64,000 nucleotides of DNA, from assembly GCA_032718475.1 (NCBI GenBank), contig JAUCBJ010007504.1:1-64000 (forward strand). Reading direction: 5' to 3'. Within the stretch, counting starts at the first letter, position 1, and each line of letters opens with the position of its first letter. Source of the stretch: Nemertoderma westbladi (taxonomy: Eukaryota > Xenacoelomorpha > Nemertodermatida > Nemertodermatidae). The notes beneath the pieces are model-generated. The model was not told the origin of the DNA. It saw nothing but the letters and a program-made list of their open reading frames with translations, and ran no database searches. Positions 1-11,700 of this stretch are shown piece by piece. The position numbers and the translations under genes were made by a program.

Positions 1-300
1 TTTTCATAATATAATTAATTTTGCCAGTTCAACCAAAAACGTGTTTTCATAATATAATTAATTTTGCCAGTTCAGCCAAAAACGTGTTTTCAAAATATAA
101 TTAATTTTGCCAGTTCAGCCAAAAACGTGTTTTCATAATATAATTAATTTTGCAAGTTCATCCAAAAACGTGTTTTCATAATATAATTAATTTTGCAACA
201 GTTCAACCAAAAACGCGTTTTCATAATATAATTAATTTTACAACATCACCAAAAACGTGTTTTCATAATATAATTAATTTTGGCCGAATTCAGCCACCGT
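1..300. repeat. 43-bp minisatellite, 7 units, upstream of the TRAF gene
   Basis: Seven head-to-tail units of about 43 bp begin at 1, 44, 87, 130, 173, 218 and 260. Each has an AT-rich half (TTTTCATAATATAATTAATT) and a half ending CCAAAAACGTG. The first four units differ by a few substitutions, the fifth is 45 bp and the last two diverge. The array runs off the left edge and stops about 57 bp before the TRAF start codon, so it lies where a promoter or 5' UTR would be. Confidence 0.9.
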
Positions 301-357
301 ACCTATCTCAGTATCTGTATAGTGTATAGTGCAGCTTCAACGTGAATAACGGTAATT

Positions 358-2922
358 ATGCCCTATCCGTATCCACCCGATAACAACGAAGGCGAAGACG
401 CAACACGACCACAGAGTATTTCGATGACGGACGTATCCTTATCCACCGCCATCACTACAGACGGTCTGAACGTTGACCCGGGCCTGCAGTACGGCCACTA
501 CCGATCGGTGAGCGAGCCCCGTGACATCGGTTCCCCTTACCCCTCCGTCAGCGGCAGTCGGAACACCACCATCAGCATCCCCAGCACCCTAACTACCGAC
601 GATTGTGAGGGTTACGATTTCGAGTTTATCCCTAGACTAGAGGACCGGTTTACCTGTTCCATCTGTCATATGGCCTTCCGTGATCCCGTTCAAACAGCGT
701 GCGGTCACCAATTCTGTCGGTATTGCATCACAAAGTTTTTAGACAAGGAAGGAGGCCGAATGTGTCCGTTGGATAACACTTCTCTCATACCGGCCCTGTT
801 ATTCCGAGACGTGAGTCTCCAACGTGAAGTCCTGAATCTCATTATACGATGTCCAAATCGCGACTGCCCGCTATCGCTCCCGCTTATCGAATACCTGCGG
901 GACCACAGTCGTTGTTGCCTTTACGCGATTATCCAATGCCCTAATAACTGCGTCGAAGGTTGCGTGAGGAAAGACCGGGAACTCCACATCACTGATCAGT
1001 GTAGCAATCGCGTTGTCGTGTGTCCTCATTGCGCGGAGAACGGGACTAAAACAGACGTTGAGTTCCGTCTCCTAGAGGATCACTACTCGTCATCCTGCGA
1101 GTTCGCGCTAGTAGAGTGCGAGTACTGCGGCATCTCGATGAAACGACGTTCGTTGGACTACCACGTGCACGTGGAGTGCCGCAAGGCGGACTGCCCGTGT
1201 CCTTTCTGGGACGCCGGTTGCCATGTACGCGTCGCTAAGGACCAGTTGATGACTCACGTCTCCGACGCTATGGCCGAACACATTGTCCTCCTCGCAGCCT
1301 CCGTGCAGGAAATAAAGTTCAGCGGTGCGGCGACGCCAGTTAACGAGCCGAGCGATAAATATTCCGAGACTAACAACGGCGCATACGGAGGGTATCCCAA
1401 TGCCTCCGGGGGGCTTCCGGAGGCAACCGGAAAACTTTCCGATTTCCCGGAAAACTCCGACTATTTATCCAAACCTCGGAGTTTCTCTTCCCCGGAGGAG
1501 GAGGTTAAACATCTGAAGGAACGGCTTCACCATCAGGGCGGAGATTTCGCTAATCTCAAGCAGGTGGTCGCGCAGCTGGAGGGTAAAGTGCGCACGTTGG
1601 AGCGGCAATGCGAGGGGTTGCGGCGGGATGCGGTGGAGACCGCCCGCGGTGTGGAGGCGCGCTCCGCCGGGGGGGTCTACATGTGGCGGCTACAGAACTA
1701 CTCGCGGTACCGGAGCGACTCGGTTAAGGTGGACCCGGTCGTGGTACACAGTCCGCCCTTCTACACATCCCGTTGGGGTTACAAGGTCTGTTAATCAGTA
1801 CAAATTATATTCATTTCCTTAACATTATTATTCTTGGGGTTTCAGGTTCGTAGAATCCATTTCGAGTGACATTTTTAACATTTGATGACTTCCAAGTTGT
1901 CTGTTTGGCTGTCAGACTGTCGGTTATATTTTGACGGATTGACTAGACAGACAGAAACGACGACGTTAAATTTGAATTCTGATACCAGGAATAAAGTCAC
2001 GGACCAAAAAAAACCCATATTGGAAATTTTTTTAGACAGATAGATTGAATTCCATTGTTTTGGAGACATACTGTCGGACAGACCGACAGTAAAACGGACA
2101 GACGGCCATATCTCGAGAAGTAAGACAGATCTTGTTAAACGGTTTTCATATTTGCAATCTTGATGAAATAAAAAAAAAACGAAAATTTTAACCAGGGGGG
2201 GGGGGGGGGGGGTGGTGTGGGTTCCCCCCCCCCCCCCCCCGGTACTATAAAGTTTATTCACAGATTTAAATACGTCGTTTTTCAATTTCCCTATTAATTG
2301 TGAATTATTTAGTAATTCTCTAAGAAATTGGTCGCTATTAGGAAGAGAAGTTTAGAGTTCAATTAGCTGTTCATTCTTCTCGCTTGTTCCGGTTTTCGGG
2401 AGTAATCAGCTGTTTTTGCGTCGATTTATAATCAGATTTTGTTCTTTTGGTAAAATATTGAAGGATTAAGTAATTTATATAAAAAAGTAATTTAGTGAAA
2501 TAGTAGAAATTAGTAATTTAAATTACAAGTTTACTAATAAACTCTTTAATTACTTCTCATGCTATTAATTAATTATTTTATGGCAGGTTTGTCTCCGAGT
2601 AAACTTCAACGGCCCTCGCTCCCCTCACTCCCAACACCTCGGGTTGTTTATACACCTAATGCGGGGGGACCACGACAGCTGGCTGAGTTTCCCCTTCATC
2701 TGGTCCAGCTGCTCCTTTACCATCGTGGACCAGTCCGGCTCGGGTCGCGGTCTCTCTGAGTCCTTGCGAGTTAACCGCAGCGGCCAATCCTTCCAACGGC
2801 CCACCGGGTCCCGCAACCATAAAGGTATCGGGTTCCTACAGTTCGTTACATTCCAGAACCTAATGTCCCCGGGTTACGTGAAGGACGACTGTTTGATTAT
2901 TCGATGCGAAGTTAAGGAATAA
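358..2922 (+). CDS. TRAF-family RING E3 ligase/adaptor, two coding exons
   Basis: Exon 1 is 358-1785 and exon 2 is 2587-2922; the 801-bp intron starts GTCTGT and ends GCAG, and the splice is phase 0 inside the MATH domain. The product is 587 aa, usual for TRAFs (about 500-570). The ATG at 358 has an in-frame TGA at 343. The RING finger spans residues 100-139; its last ligand is Asp (CPLD) instead of Cys, as in other TRAFs. Cys/His-rich TRAF-type zinc fingers follow at about 150-315, a coiled coil at about 378-432 and the MATH/TRAF-C domain from about 440, with typical late motifs (LMRGD, SFQRP, YVKDD) in exon 2. By family, it is a cytoplasmic adaptor that trimerises under TNF-, Toll- or IL-1-type receptors and builds ubiquitin chains for NF-kB/JNK signalling. 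The TRAF subclass cannot be settled by eye. Confidence 0.93.
1786..2586 (+). other. TRAF intron with facing G and C homopolymers
   Basis: The GT...AG intron is supported because joining the flanks restores a continuous MATH domain. It contains a G18 run (2195-2212) and a C17 run (2224-2240) about 11 bp apart, which could fold into a G:C hairpin or mark an assembly problem. It also has GACAG-rich sequence at 1910-2130 resembling the minisatellite at 49.5-50.06 kb. Confidence 0.85.
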
Positions 2923-2930
2923 CTTTCATT

Positions 2931-2936
2931 AATAAA
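2931..2936 (+). terminator. Poly(A) signal of the TRAF gene
   Basis: AATAAA begins 8 bp after the TAA stop, with a second AATAAA 7 bp further on. A very short 3' UTR is implied. Confidence 0.6.
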
Positions 2937-3669
2937 GGCGGAAAATAAATTAGTTACACAAACAATTATTTTTTGATTATGATTTTTAGTTTTCTTAATT
3001 ATGTAATAAATTATTTAAACACATTTATTATAAAGTATAACTTTATTTGACACCTGAGTCGAGTTGCCCTGCGATCTACACGACATGTTGTTTAGTTGTT
3101 GGGACGACTGGTAGACAATCGGCTAACAGTTATAAAGTACTAAAGGCCGGGATACTATGTGATACTTTATTTACCTAGGGAAAATAGTGCTTAATAATAA
3201 TATTTTGCCAATAACGTTCATATTTATTTATATAATAATAATTGTATCAAGTTATGCTTAAGTTGCTTTGGTTGAGGTAATTTTGAGTTTTACTTTAAAT
3301 TTTGCAGCAATTTTTAATTTCTTTATTATATTTCTAATTTTAAGTAGTAAAAATACCGGATATTAAACTTCACTAACAGCGAGACATTTATTGATGTTTT
3401 AATAAATATCCATAATATTCAACACCCTATCTACATGGGGTTTATACGACAACCAAAGCCGACAACCATTACTGACGCTAATTAATGTTATTATCAATTG
3501 AGGAAAATGAACAGGTTTCGGAGGAATGTTATTCTAACCAAAACAATTAACGAGATTCATGAGAACAGGTTCCAGTTTCAGTGTTTACAACCACAACTGA
3601 TATTTATTGAGAACCGGTGAAAGTAAAAAGTAAAAGTAAATTTTCTTCGGCCGCTTGGCCAGGGATTAC
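2937..3669. other. AT-rich intergenic DNA between TRAF and BEL copy 1
   Basis: No ORF with recognisable content, RNA gene or clear repeat is seen. The last five bases (ATTAC, 3665-3669) abut the LTR and would be one half of a target-site duplication, but no partner is found at the other end of the element. Confidence 0.5.
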
Positions 3670-4250
3670 TGTGACGGGATCTACGGAGGATCCCGGTTTA
3701 TCCGGTTTTGGTTCTTTAATTACGCGTCCCCGCCGTGTGAATGAAAAGCGTTTTAATGTCAGATTAAGAGTTCTAATATTGTTGACGATGGTAGCTGGTA
3801 ATATATAATAGGATAAGCACAAACACAGTTATTATGAATGAGATATAAATGAACTGAATGATGGCGGCAGTGGACGGTATTAGAAGTCACCGCTGTGCCC
3901 TAACTGAACCGACTGACTGAATGAGATAACTGAACTAAATGACATGGTAGCTGGTAATATATTGCACGGTTGGCCGTATTACACTACCCAGCCGATGCCT
4001 TCCCCCCATTGGCTAATAACTCACTTGTCACCCTTCTACTTCCCCTGGGTGTGCTTCCCCCCCCCGCTGCTATCTCTCTCTCTCTCCCGGAGGTATAACC
4101 TCTGACCCCCGCTGTGTGTGTTCCCTTGGGGCCTATTGTCCCCGCTTATTGGGGTGATACAAGGTTGATTGGTAATCAACCTTGTAGTTCCAATATTGCT
4201 TAAAACCCGACTCTCTGTGGGCCTGGCTAGCGGAATTGAATACGCTAACA
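3670..4250 (-). repeat. 3' LTR of BEL copy 1
   Basis: On the minus strand it starts TGTTAGCG and ends CCCGTCACA (TG...CA), directly after the polypurine tract. It aligns patchily with the LTR of copy 2 (30885-31427); similarity stops at the same terminal base in both, which fixes the end. Inside, a block containing GATGGTAGCTGGTAATATAT is duplicated (3787 and 3944), and a CT-rich simple repeat lies at 4072-4090. The LTR has diverged much more from copy 2 than the coding parts. Confidence 0.8.
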
Positions 4251-4286
4251 CTCCCCCCCATGCTATCTTCCCGGTAAGAAGATAGC
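4251..4286 (-). promoter_or_regulatory. Conserved hairpin and polypurine tract before the 3' LTR (copy 1)
   Basis: A perfect 9-bp stem (GCTATCTTC/GAAGATAGC, 4262-4270 with 4278-4286) with a 7-nt loop lies immediately upstream of a G7-containing polypurine tract (4251-4261) that meets the LTR. Copy 2 has the same stem, loop and tract at 30849-30884. The tract primes plus-strand DNA synthesis in LTR elements; the role of the hairpin is unknown. Confidence 0.75.
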
Positions 4287-4936
4287 ATCCACCTCTAGTG
4301 CGCTACAATTCCGCTGGATCTCGACCTAGTATCGAGTGTGGGGTGGAACTATTTTTCCGGAGCCGGTTTTCCAGACCGCCCCCTATGGGTATGATATCGC
4401 TACCCTGTTTACCTGGCGTCCCGTGTCGGGCCGATCGTGCGCTCCTCTCACACGACTTTTGTTTCCCCAACACTTTCACCACTAACTCTACTCTGTTCTC
4501 ACCCTGACTCTCCTCTACTTCTCCTCACTTCCGCTCTAACTCTCGGACTTCCCTGTCCCTCACTCAGCCTCTTATTCCTCCCCCCCCCCCCACACTTGAA
4601 TTGCACCCGCACTCTCTCCGCACTACAACTCTACCCCTATCTCTCCCACTCACTCCCGACGAGTTTCACCCCTCTCCTGTGCCGTCGCACTCAAGAAGTG
4701 TGATGTCGTCCAGTGTCTCGTCCATGATAGTATTATAGTCTATCTGTCCCCAGTAGCTAATTGGAAAAAGGTTGTATGACTATAGTACTTACTTCGATTA
4801 TATTTTGCTAAACTAATAATGATTACTACGTACGTACCTACTAATTGCACTTTTTCAATTATTTAAATTACTTGAATTTGTACTTAGGAGTTCGCACGTC
4901 TCGCGTGGTGCCTTCCAGGCATGTTACACCGAAGTC

Positions 4937-7514
4937 TTAGTTCGTTCCACCAGCCTTTGGGAACCACCTCAAGTCTTTCCCTCTGTCGTCCTCCTCCCTA
5001 GGTCGTTTCCTGGTCACTGCCGCTCCTTTGGTCTTGTCTGCTTTCTGGCTTCGGACTCTCGCCGCCACCTCCTTACTGATCCCGGTCGTCGACTCCTTGG
5101 GTGCTGGTGTTATTAGCTCCCGGTATCGCTTCGCGGGTGGCCCCTCCGAGTGGCCCTGCTGTCTCCCCCTGGTGGCGTCCCATAGGATCATCTTCATTGC
5201 CCGCGGCACATGCTCCGCCAAGAAATCCCTAAACTCTCCTCTGTTCTGTGGCGTCCACCTATCTAAATACCTCTGCGTATTTATCACTCCGGCATATGAT
5301 GCCGCCGTCGCCACTTCCTGGTAGGTAAACGGAAGCCTCCGTTTGATAATCTCCATGTGAGCCTCCTGATTGATGTTAAAGAAGCCCCACCGGAACTCCT
5401 GGGCCTTCATACGTTGCCGAGTCATCGCCCCGACGTCGGCCCACTCCTCGAAGATCCTAAACTTCTCTTCGTCGTCCATCCAGTCGCACTGGCGTCCGTA
5501 ATGTCCCCGAAAGTTACACTTCGAACATCGGTTATGCAACCGTGGACACGCCCCCATCCTGTGGCTCGACTCGCGGCAGTAGAGACAACTAGTCCCTTTC
5601 TGGAACCGGTACAAACAGCTCCTTTCCTGATGGGTCTGTCTCCCACAGTAGTCACAGCCGAGCACCAATGTCTCCCGCCCCACGTCGTCTTTCGTCCCAA
5701 GCGATCTCCGCGGTCTGTGGAGTCGTTGGTAAGCGAACTTCCGGACGTTAGCGTCCCTATCTACGTCGATCTCCTCGCCCCTCTCGGGCATCGTCTCCCC
5801 GAATACTACCCGTGGTGCCATCCCCGGTTGCTCGCCCAACCTGATAGTGCTCCCCGCGAAATCCATCGCCGGCTCCTCGTGCACCCAGGCCCGCTTGCCG
5901 GGTCTATCCCAGAAGGCCCTCGCCCCACTGGCCGTCACCACCCTCCCGCCAACCCAGTCCGTGTCCGAGTGGCCGATCCTCCCGATGGGCGGCATCTCCC
6001 CGAACTCGTCGTCGTCCTCGTCCTCCTCTGGGAGTGGCTCCAGCCCCGGTATCCCAGTGGACCCACTATGTCCCTTCCCGCCTTGGCTCTCGCCCGTAGC
6101 TCTCCATCCCTCTAGCTCCCCTAGCCTCCTTAGCGGCTGGTCGCCCTCGGCGCCCGCTGGTATGGGCGTCGTCTGCAATCCCGACGTCGACTGTTTCGGT
6201 GATCCCACCGTCCATCCCAGTTCTCGCCCTAGAGACTCCCCCGAACTCCCTGATGAAGTCCAACGAAGTTCGTCTAAGCCCGCCTGTTCCTCGAAGCCGT
6301 AGCTCTGTGCCCTAGCTTCCTCCTCCCTTTCCTCTGCTTCTCTCCTCTCCCATCTAGCGACTTCTTCCAGTCGCTTCGCCTCTCGTCTATCCGTCTCTAG
6401 CTGCTCCCATCTCTGATACGGCGTATCTATCTCCCCGTCTACCAGATGTCGGCTGTTGTAGTACACCGACTCGCCCTTCAGCCCCGGGTGGTCTACCAGA
6501 CCCACGAAAGCCGTCTTAAAGGCTCTTCTGTAGTTTAGGGGTGATCCCGATAATAGGAATGCCGCTGGTTCCCTCTCGATAACCACGGTCATGAATAGGT
6601 TAAGCAAACCTATCATTATCCAGTCCTCCTGCAGGATATATCGCTTCTGATATACCTTTATCGCTCCTCTTCGGAATTGATACACCTCTTGTTTCCCCGG
6701 CCTCGCTCCCCACTTCAGCGAGTTCGCTAATTCTGCTCCGTACTCTTCTCTGAACTTCCCCCAGTCCATTGGTTTGTGACATACGAGCCCCAATAGCTGG
6801 CCCATCGCCACCGCTCCGCAATGGCCTGTGTTCTCGACTAGTCCCAACCCGTCTGGTGCTGTCATAGCCATGAAGACCATCTGCATATCCAGGAGGTTGG
6901 GGGTGTCCGGACCGATGATTCTCTCCGCGTCATCGCGAATCGCCGATCCCACTTTCGTTGTCGACTTCTCTCTCACTAGGACTTGCACCGCCTTCGGCAA
7001 CCGGTTTAACTTCGGCCCGTCCTTCTTCCCATACATTCCCAGGTCAAATAGGAAAATATCCCCATTTGGCGCGGCCAAATGTAGGAGTATGGTTCTGGCC
7101 GATCCCGCCGATCCTCTCCTCGAACCCTCCTCGTCTTCCACGGTCCCTTCGTCGTCTAGGATCATCCTAGGGTCGTCCGCCTCCCCTGCTGACGGACTCT
7201 ACGAACCTCTTCCAATCTTTCCTCGGTGACTCTCTCGCATACTTCGGAATCCCGAACTTCTCCTCGTCTCCTTTCACCACGTAGTGGAAATGCTCGAAGA
7301 TCGCGTTGTCCAGCGATGGCGTCCCGTAGGTCCCGACCAGCCACTGTTCATGCACCTCCCTGAAATGGTCCTGTAGCGCTCGCGCTGCGTGACCCTTCTC
7401 TAACCGCTCGTAGTATCCCCTCGTCTTCTCTTCCGGATGCCTCTTGGTGAAATCCACCAGTATCTCCTTTCCTCCTAGCTCCGCCTTTCTCTTTCGCACA
7501 AGTTTGCCTGCCAT
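4937..7514 (-). pseudogene. BEL ORF3 (copy 1): exonuclease-like protein with three CCHC knuckles, frameshifted
   Basis: It starts at the ATG at 7514 and reads to a frameshift near 7163-7185, then continues in another frame (first Met at 7165) to the stop at 4937, about 850-860 aa in all. Compared with copy 2, the break is a small insertion/replacement. Visible parts: a basic N-terminus; an exonuclease-like region with an LDDEG (DxE-type) motif, a hydrophobic strand (LFDL) and KVGSAIRDD (exo II-type GxxxxxD); a conserved YxxxxDW block (exo III candidate); a charged region rich in Glu/Arg; acidic low complexity; three CX2CX4HX4C zinc knuckles in tandem; and a basic tail. It occupies the env position but has no signal peptide or membrane anchor. 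The exonuclease assignment is inference from motif order; it could instead be a second Gag-like RNA-binding protein. Confidence 0.8.
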
Positions 7515-7889
7515 CTCGAACTCTGCCCGATCGCTCACTCGTTGGGTGGTGCCTTGCCAAGGCACAATAGGATGAGTGATAGGTTAGATGGTTTATTTCA
7601 GTTCGATGGCCTATCTCCCTCTGGATTATTAAGTTAATTAGCCTAAATTTCACTACTTGATTTCTGTAGCTACCAAATTGTACCTAAATTGCAATTTTTG
7701 TCAGTTACTTTAATTATGTTCCAGAATTTTACTTGCTACTGTTACCATAATTTGTGTAATTTTCTAGCCCTATTCTATTTTTAATATTTTAATTTAATTC
7801 AATCCTACTATCGTGCTACTACTTACTATTGCCTATGGATTATTCTATTTCATAATCCACATTCTGGCCTACTCTGTGGGCTTGTGCAG

Positions 7890-7975
7890 TACAGCAGTAT
7901 GCGTCGCGTGGCCTACACGATTTATCCAGCTGTACTTATATGCCCCCCTCTCGCTACTAATCTACTAACTAATGC
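7890..7975 (-). promoter_or_regulatory. Conserved noncoding block with internal polypurine tract (copy 1)
   Basis: On the minus strand the block reads GAGAGGGGGGCATAT, AGTACAGCTGGATAAATC, then a run around GCGACGCATACTGCTGTACT. The same order and near-identical bases occur in copy 2 at 27200-27300. The G6 tract (plus-strand C6 at 7943-7948) resembles the terminal polypurine tract and could act as a second plus-strand primer or a leader element for ORF3. Confidence 0.55.
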
Positions 7976-8590
7976 CTATTATATATATATACCCTTCTAC
8001 CTCTTACTCTTACTAACCGGTACTACGTACCCTCTTGCTAACCTCTAACTCTCTCTAACTAACTAATGGTACTACGTACCCTCTTACTAACCTCTAACTC
8101 CATTAACTAACTAACGGTACTACGTACCCTCTTACTAACCTCTAACTCCACTAACTAACTAACGGTACTACGTACCCTCTTACTAACCTCTAACTCCACT
8201 AACTAACTAACGGTACTACGTACCCTCTTACTAACTCTAACTCCACTAACTAACTAACGGTACTACGTACCCTCTTTCTAACTCTAACTCCACTAACTAA
8301 CTAACGGTACTACATACCCTCTTACTAACCTCTAACTAACTAACCGGTACTACGTACCCTCTTACTAACCTCTAACTCCACTAACTAACTAACGGTACTA
8401 TGTACCCTCTTACTAACCTCTAACTCCACTAACTAACTAACCGGTACTACATACTCTCTTACTAGCCTCTAACTCCACTAACTAACTAACGGTACTACGT
8501 ACCTTCTACCTAGCTTCTACCTACTGACGGTACTACGTACCCTCTTACTAACTAACTTCTGCCTACTACTGCGTACCTATTATGTACTAT
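7976..8590 (-). repeat. About 48-bp minisatellite with a palindromic core, between pol and ORF3 (copy 1)
   Basis: About 12 units, each carrying GGTAC-TAC-GTACC (an inverted repeat with a 3-nt centre) followed by CTAAC/TAACTAAC-rich sequence. The unit is about 48 bp, and some cores have lost a base. Copy 2 has the equivalent array at the same place in the element, so the array is part of the element and not a chance satellite. Confidence 0.85.
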
Positions 8591-8635
8591 TCTAAGACTT
8601 TCTCTTCTTATTTTTTTATTTTTATTTTTAATTGT

Positions 8636-8665
8636 GTGGGAAGGGCGTCTCGCCCTCAATCCCAC
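8636..8665 (-). promoter_or_regulatory. Nested stem-loop after pol (copy 1)
   Basis: Outer stem GTGGGA/TCCCAC encloses inner stem GGGCG-AGA-CGCCC. It is preceded on the coding strand by a TCCAA-GTTT-TTGGA hairpin and a G-rich tract, and followed by an A/T stretch. The same structure sits 3' of pol in copy 2 (26491-26520). It may end or process the gag-pol transcript; no function can be proven. Confidence 0.6.
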
Positions 8666-8718
8666 CCCCCTCAGTCCAAAACTTGGACGACTAAACTCCT
8701 CTAAAAACCCACTCCAAC

Positions 8719-11700
8719 TCAAGGCGCTCCCTCCAGCAGACAGCATTTCCCTACAGCCCTCCTGTAGGTCTTTCTGTCTTTCGCGCCTATCTTGCCACCT
8801 ATTCGCACTTCTACCGATCGGACTCTTCCGTCCTTATCGGAGTAAGTGCCCACAACTCTTGCCAACCACCATTGGTTGTTGATGATGGTATCGTCCGTGA
8901 CGATCACCAGATCACCCTCCTTTAACTCTCTACTCGTATTCCTCCACTTACTTCTACTATGTAGCGTGGGCAGATATTCCTCGACCCACCTCCTCCAGTA
9001 CTCTGCGCTTATCGCCTTAGTGACTTTCCAACTCTGGCGGGAGTGTATGTCATCTGGGTCTCCACCCCGCATGTCGATTGTCGCTGGCCTTTCCATTAGA
9101 AAGTGACTGGGCGTCAGCACGTCTAATGACTCAGGGTCATCATTCTCTGGATATAGCGGTCTGCTATTAATGATACCCTCACACTTTGCTAGTACTGTCC
9201 TTAATACGTCCTCTGTAACCATGTGGGTGTTCATCAACTTCGTCATCAGACGCTTCGAACTACCCACTAGTCTCTCGACGCATCCTAGGGTATGCGGAGC
9301 ATACGGCGTCCTCCTTTCCCACTTCACTTGTCGCCTTCTCATGGCTGCCCTGACTTCCTCCCCTTCCAGGATATCCAAGGCCTCTGCCATCTCGTTCTCC
9401 GCCCCCACAAAGTTGGTCCCGCTGTCAGAATACATTACTGCGATCGTCCCACCTTTGCGGTCTCTAAACCTTTCTAAAGCATTAATGAATGCTGATGCGG
9501 TTGCATCTTGGGTGAGTTCTATTCCTACCGCCCGCGTGTTGTTACATACGAAGATGATACCGTAGCGTTTCTCCGTGTGCCGCATCACCTTAATCTTTAT
9601 CGGCCCGAACATATCCACACCGCAATGCGTAAATGGCGGGTCGTGCTGTCTCACCCTACTGGCCGGTAGTGGCGCCATCTCCTGTATGGCTCGCTCCTTC
9701 TTCGCTCGTCGGCAGGTCTGGCACTGCCCCACTACCGCCTTTACCTTCTTCCTCAGTTGTTTGACCCAAAAGGTCCTCCGTATCTCCGTGAGGGTTCGGT
9801 TGGTGCCCCCGTGCAATATCGACTTGTGGGAGTCCCATATAATCTGGTGGACTATCGGCGATCCAGTAGGTATGATGATGGGTTTTGGCGGTATTACAAT
9901 ACTGTTGTTGTTCAATACCCTCGAGTTCATTACTAGAATCCCGTCATCATTAAGTTGTGGTGACAGCGTGATCAGCTCGCTGTCCCGTCGGAGATGCTGT
10001 TGTTTACCGACGCGTTCCACTTCGTCGCCGTAGTTCTTTCTCTGCTCGTAGCGGATGATTGCTTTGGCCGCTCCCTCCAGATCGATGGTTGTTCTAACTT
10101 TTACGTCTTTGTGGACTCCCTTGAGGAAATCCCCGAAGGCTCTCCAGTACGCCACTAACTTCTTGGTCTTGTACCAACTGGAGCTGTAGCTGAGGAGTTT
10201 ATCCGTCGGGTTATCGCACAGTTCTCCCGGTTTTGGTTGCACGTCCCTTATCTCCCTCACCATTTGGCTGTATATCTCTTCTCCCTCTGAATCTCCCTCT
10301 TCTTCCTCTAATGCTACTTCTCCTGAGCCCGGGTCCACCTTTCTCATCGGTGGCCAGGCTTCCTTATCGCTCAGAAACTGCGGCCCGTGTTGCCACAATA
10401 CCTCCTTCTTCAAGAAAGTGTGGCGTGCCACGCCCCTCGATAACAAGTCCGCTGGATTCTCGTCCGTTGGGCAGTAGTGCCACCTTTCTAACTCTGTAGT
10501 CGCCCTTATTTCGTCCACCCTATTTGCGACGAATATAGGGTATCTCGTCCTCTCGTTATGTAGCCAACCGAGCACTACCATGGAATCCGTCCAGTAGTGT
10601 GTTTCCACTATGTTGGGAATAGCGTCCACTAAGTAGGCTGTGGCCCTAACTCCTAATCTCGCAGCTGTCAACTCGAGTTTCGGAACTGATGCTGAATCTG
10701 GTGGCGTCGACTTCGCTTTACTGAATGCGAGTCTGGGCTTGTGAGCCCCCTCTCGTTGTACTAAGTAGAGTGCCGCTCCGTATGCCTCTAATGACGCATC
10801 GGAGAACATATGTAGATCCAGATTCGTCATGTCCCCATCCGGGAAATATACACGTGGCATGCTGTATGTTCCCATCTGCTCTAAACTCTCTGTCCACTTG
10901 TTCCATTGTTTACTAATTTCTTCCGGGACTTCTGTGTCCCACTCGTCCTTTAATTTGTATACTCTCTTGAGTATCTGTTTCCCCGTGACTAGTAATGGGG
11001 ATGCTAGGCCTAGGGGATCGTATATCCTCGCTATATACGACACATAGCCCCTCTTTGTGTGGATACCTGCGCCCTCCTGACTCAACTGGTATTTTAACTC
11101 GTCTGTCTCTCGGTTCCACACGATCCCTAGTGCCTTCTGCTGGGACTCCACTCTCTTGTTCGCCATGTCCTGTCCCTTGGCTGTCGTGGGATTATCCATG
11201 GTCGACTCTGGCCTCCTGTCCTCTATGGCTTTCATGAACTCTTGCGAGCTGGATTGGAACTTGGTTAGGTTGAACCCGGATCCTTTTAGGATGTCGCGAA
11301 CCTCGCGCCCCGTGTCCAGTAGCTCCTTAACCGTATTTCCAGACTCCATCCCGTCATCTACATAGAAACCTCGTCGAATCATATCGACGGCTTTGGCGCT
11401 GAATTTATCTTCCTTCCCTGCTACCGTGTCTCTTACGGCCATAGTCGTTGTAAACGAAGACGACTTGGCTCCCATATTCTGTACTATCATCTTATACATT
11501 GGTATGGTCGACGGTTCCTCATCGCCGTCGTACCATAGGAAGCGTTGGCTGTCGCTATCCTCTTCCGTTACACGGACTTGGTTGAACATGCCTTCGATGT
11601 CGCAGGTGAAAGCGTGTTTACCATTCCTGAATCTGAGTAGGACCTCGATCCCTGAGTTGTAGATGTTGGGACCCTCCAGCAGATAATCGTTTAGGCATTT

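Noticed and set aside
5357-6115. Long plus-strand ORF of 252 codons opposite BEL ORF3 (and the twin at 29020-29778 on the minus strand)
   Set aside because: Antisense shadow of ORF3: it exists in both copies only because the coding strand has few codons that read as stops in antisense.
9170-10033. Several plus-strand ORFs opposite BEL pol
   Set aside because: Antisense shadows of the integrase region; mirrored exactly opposite copy 2.
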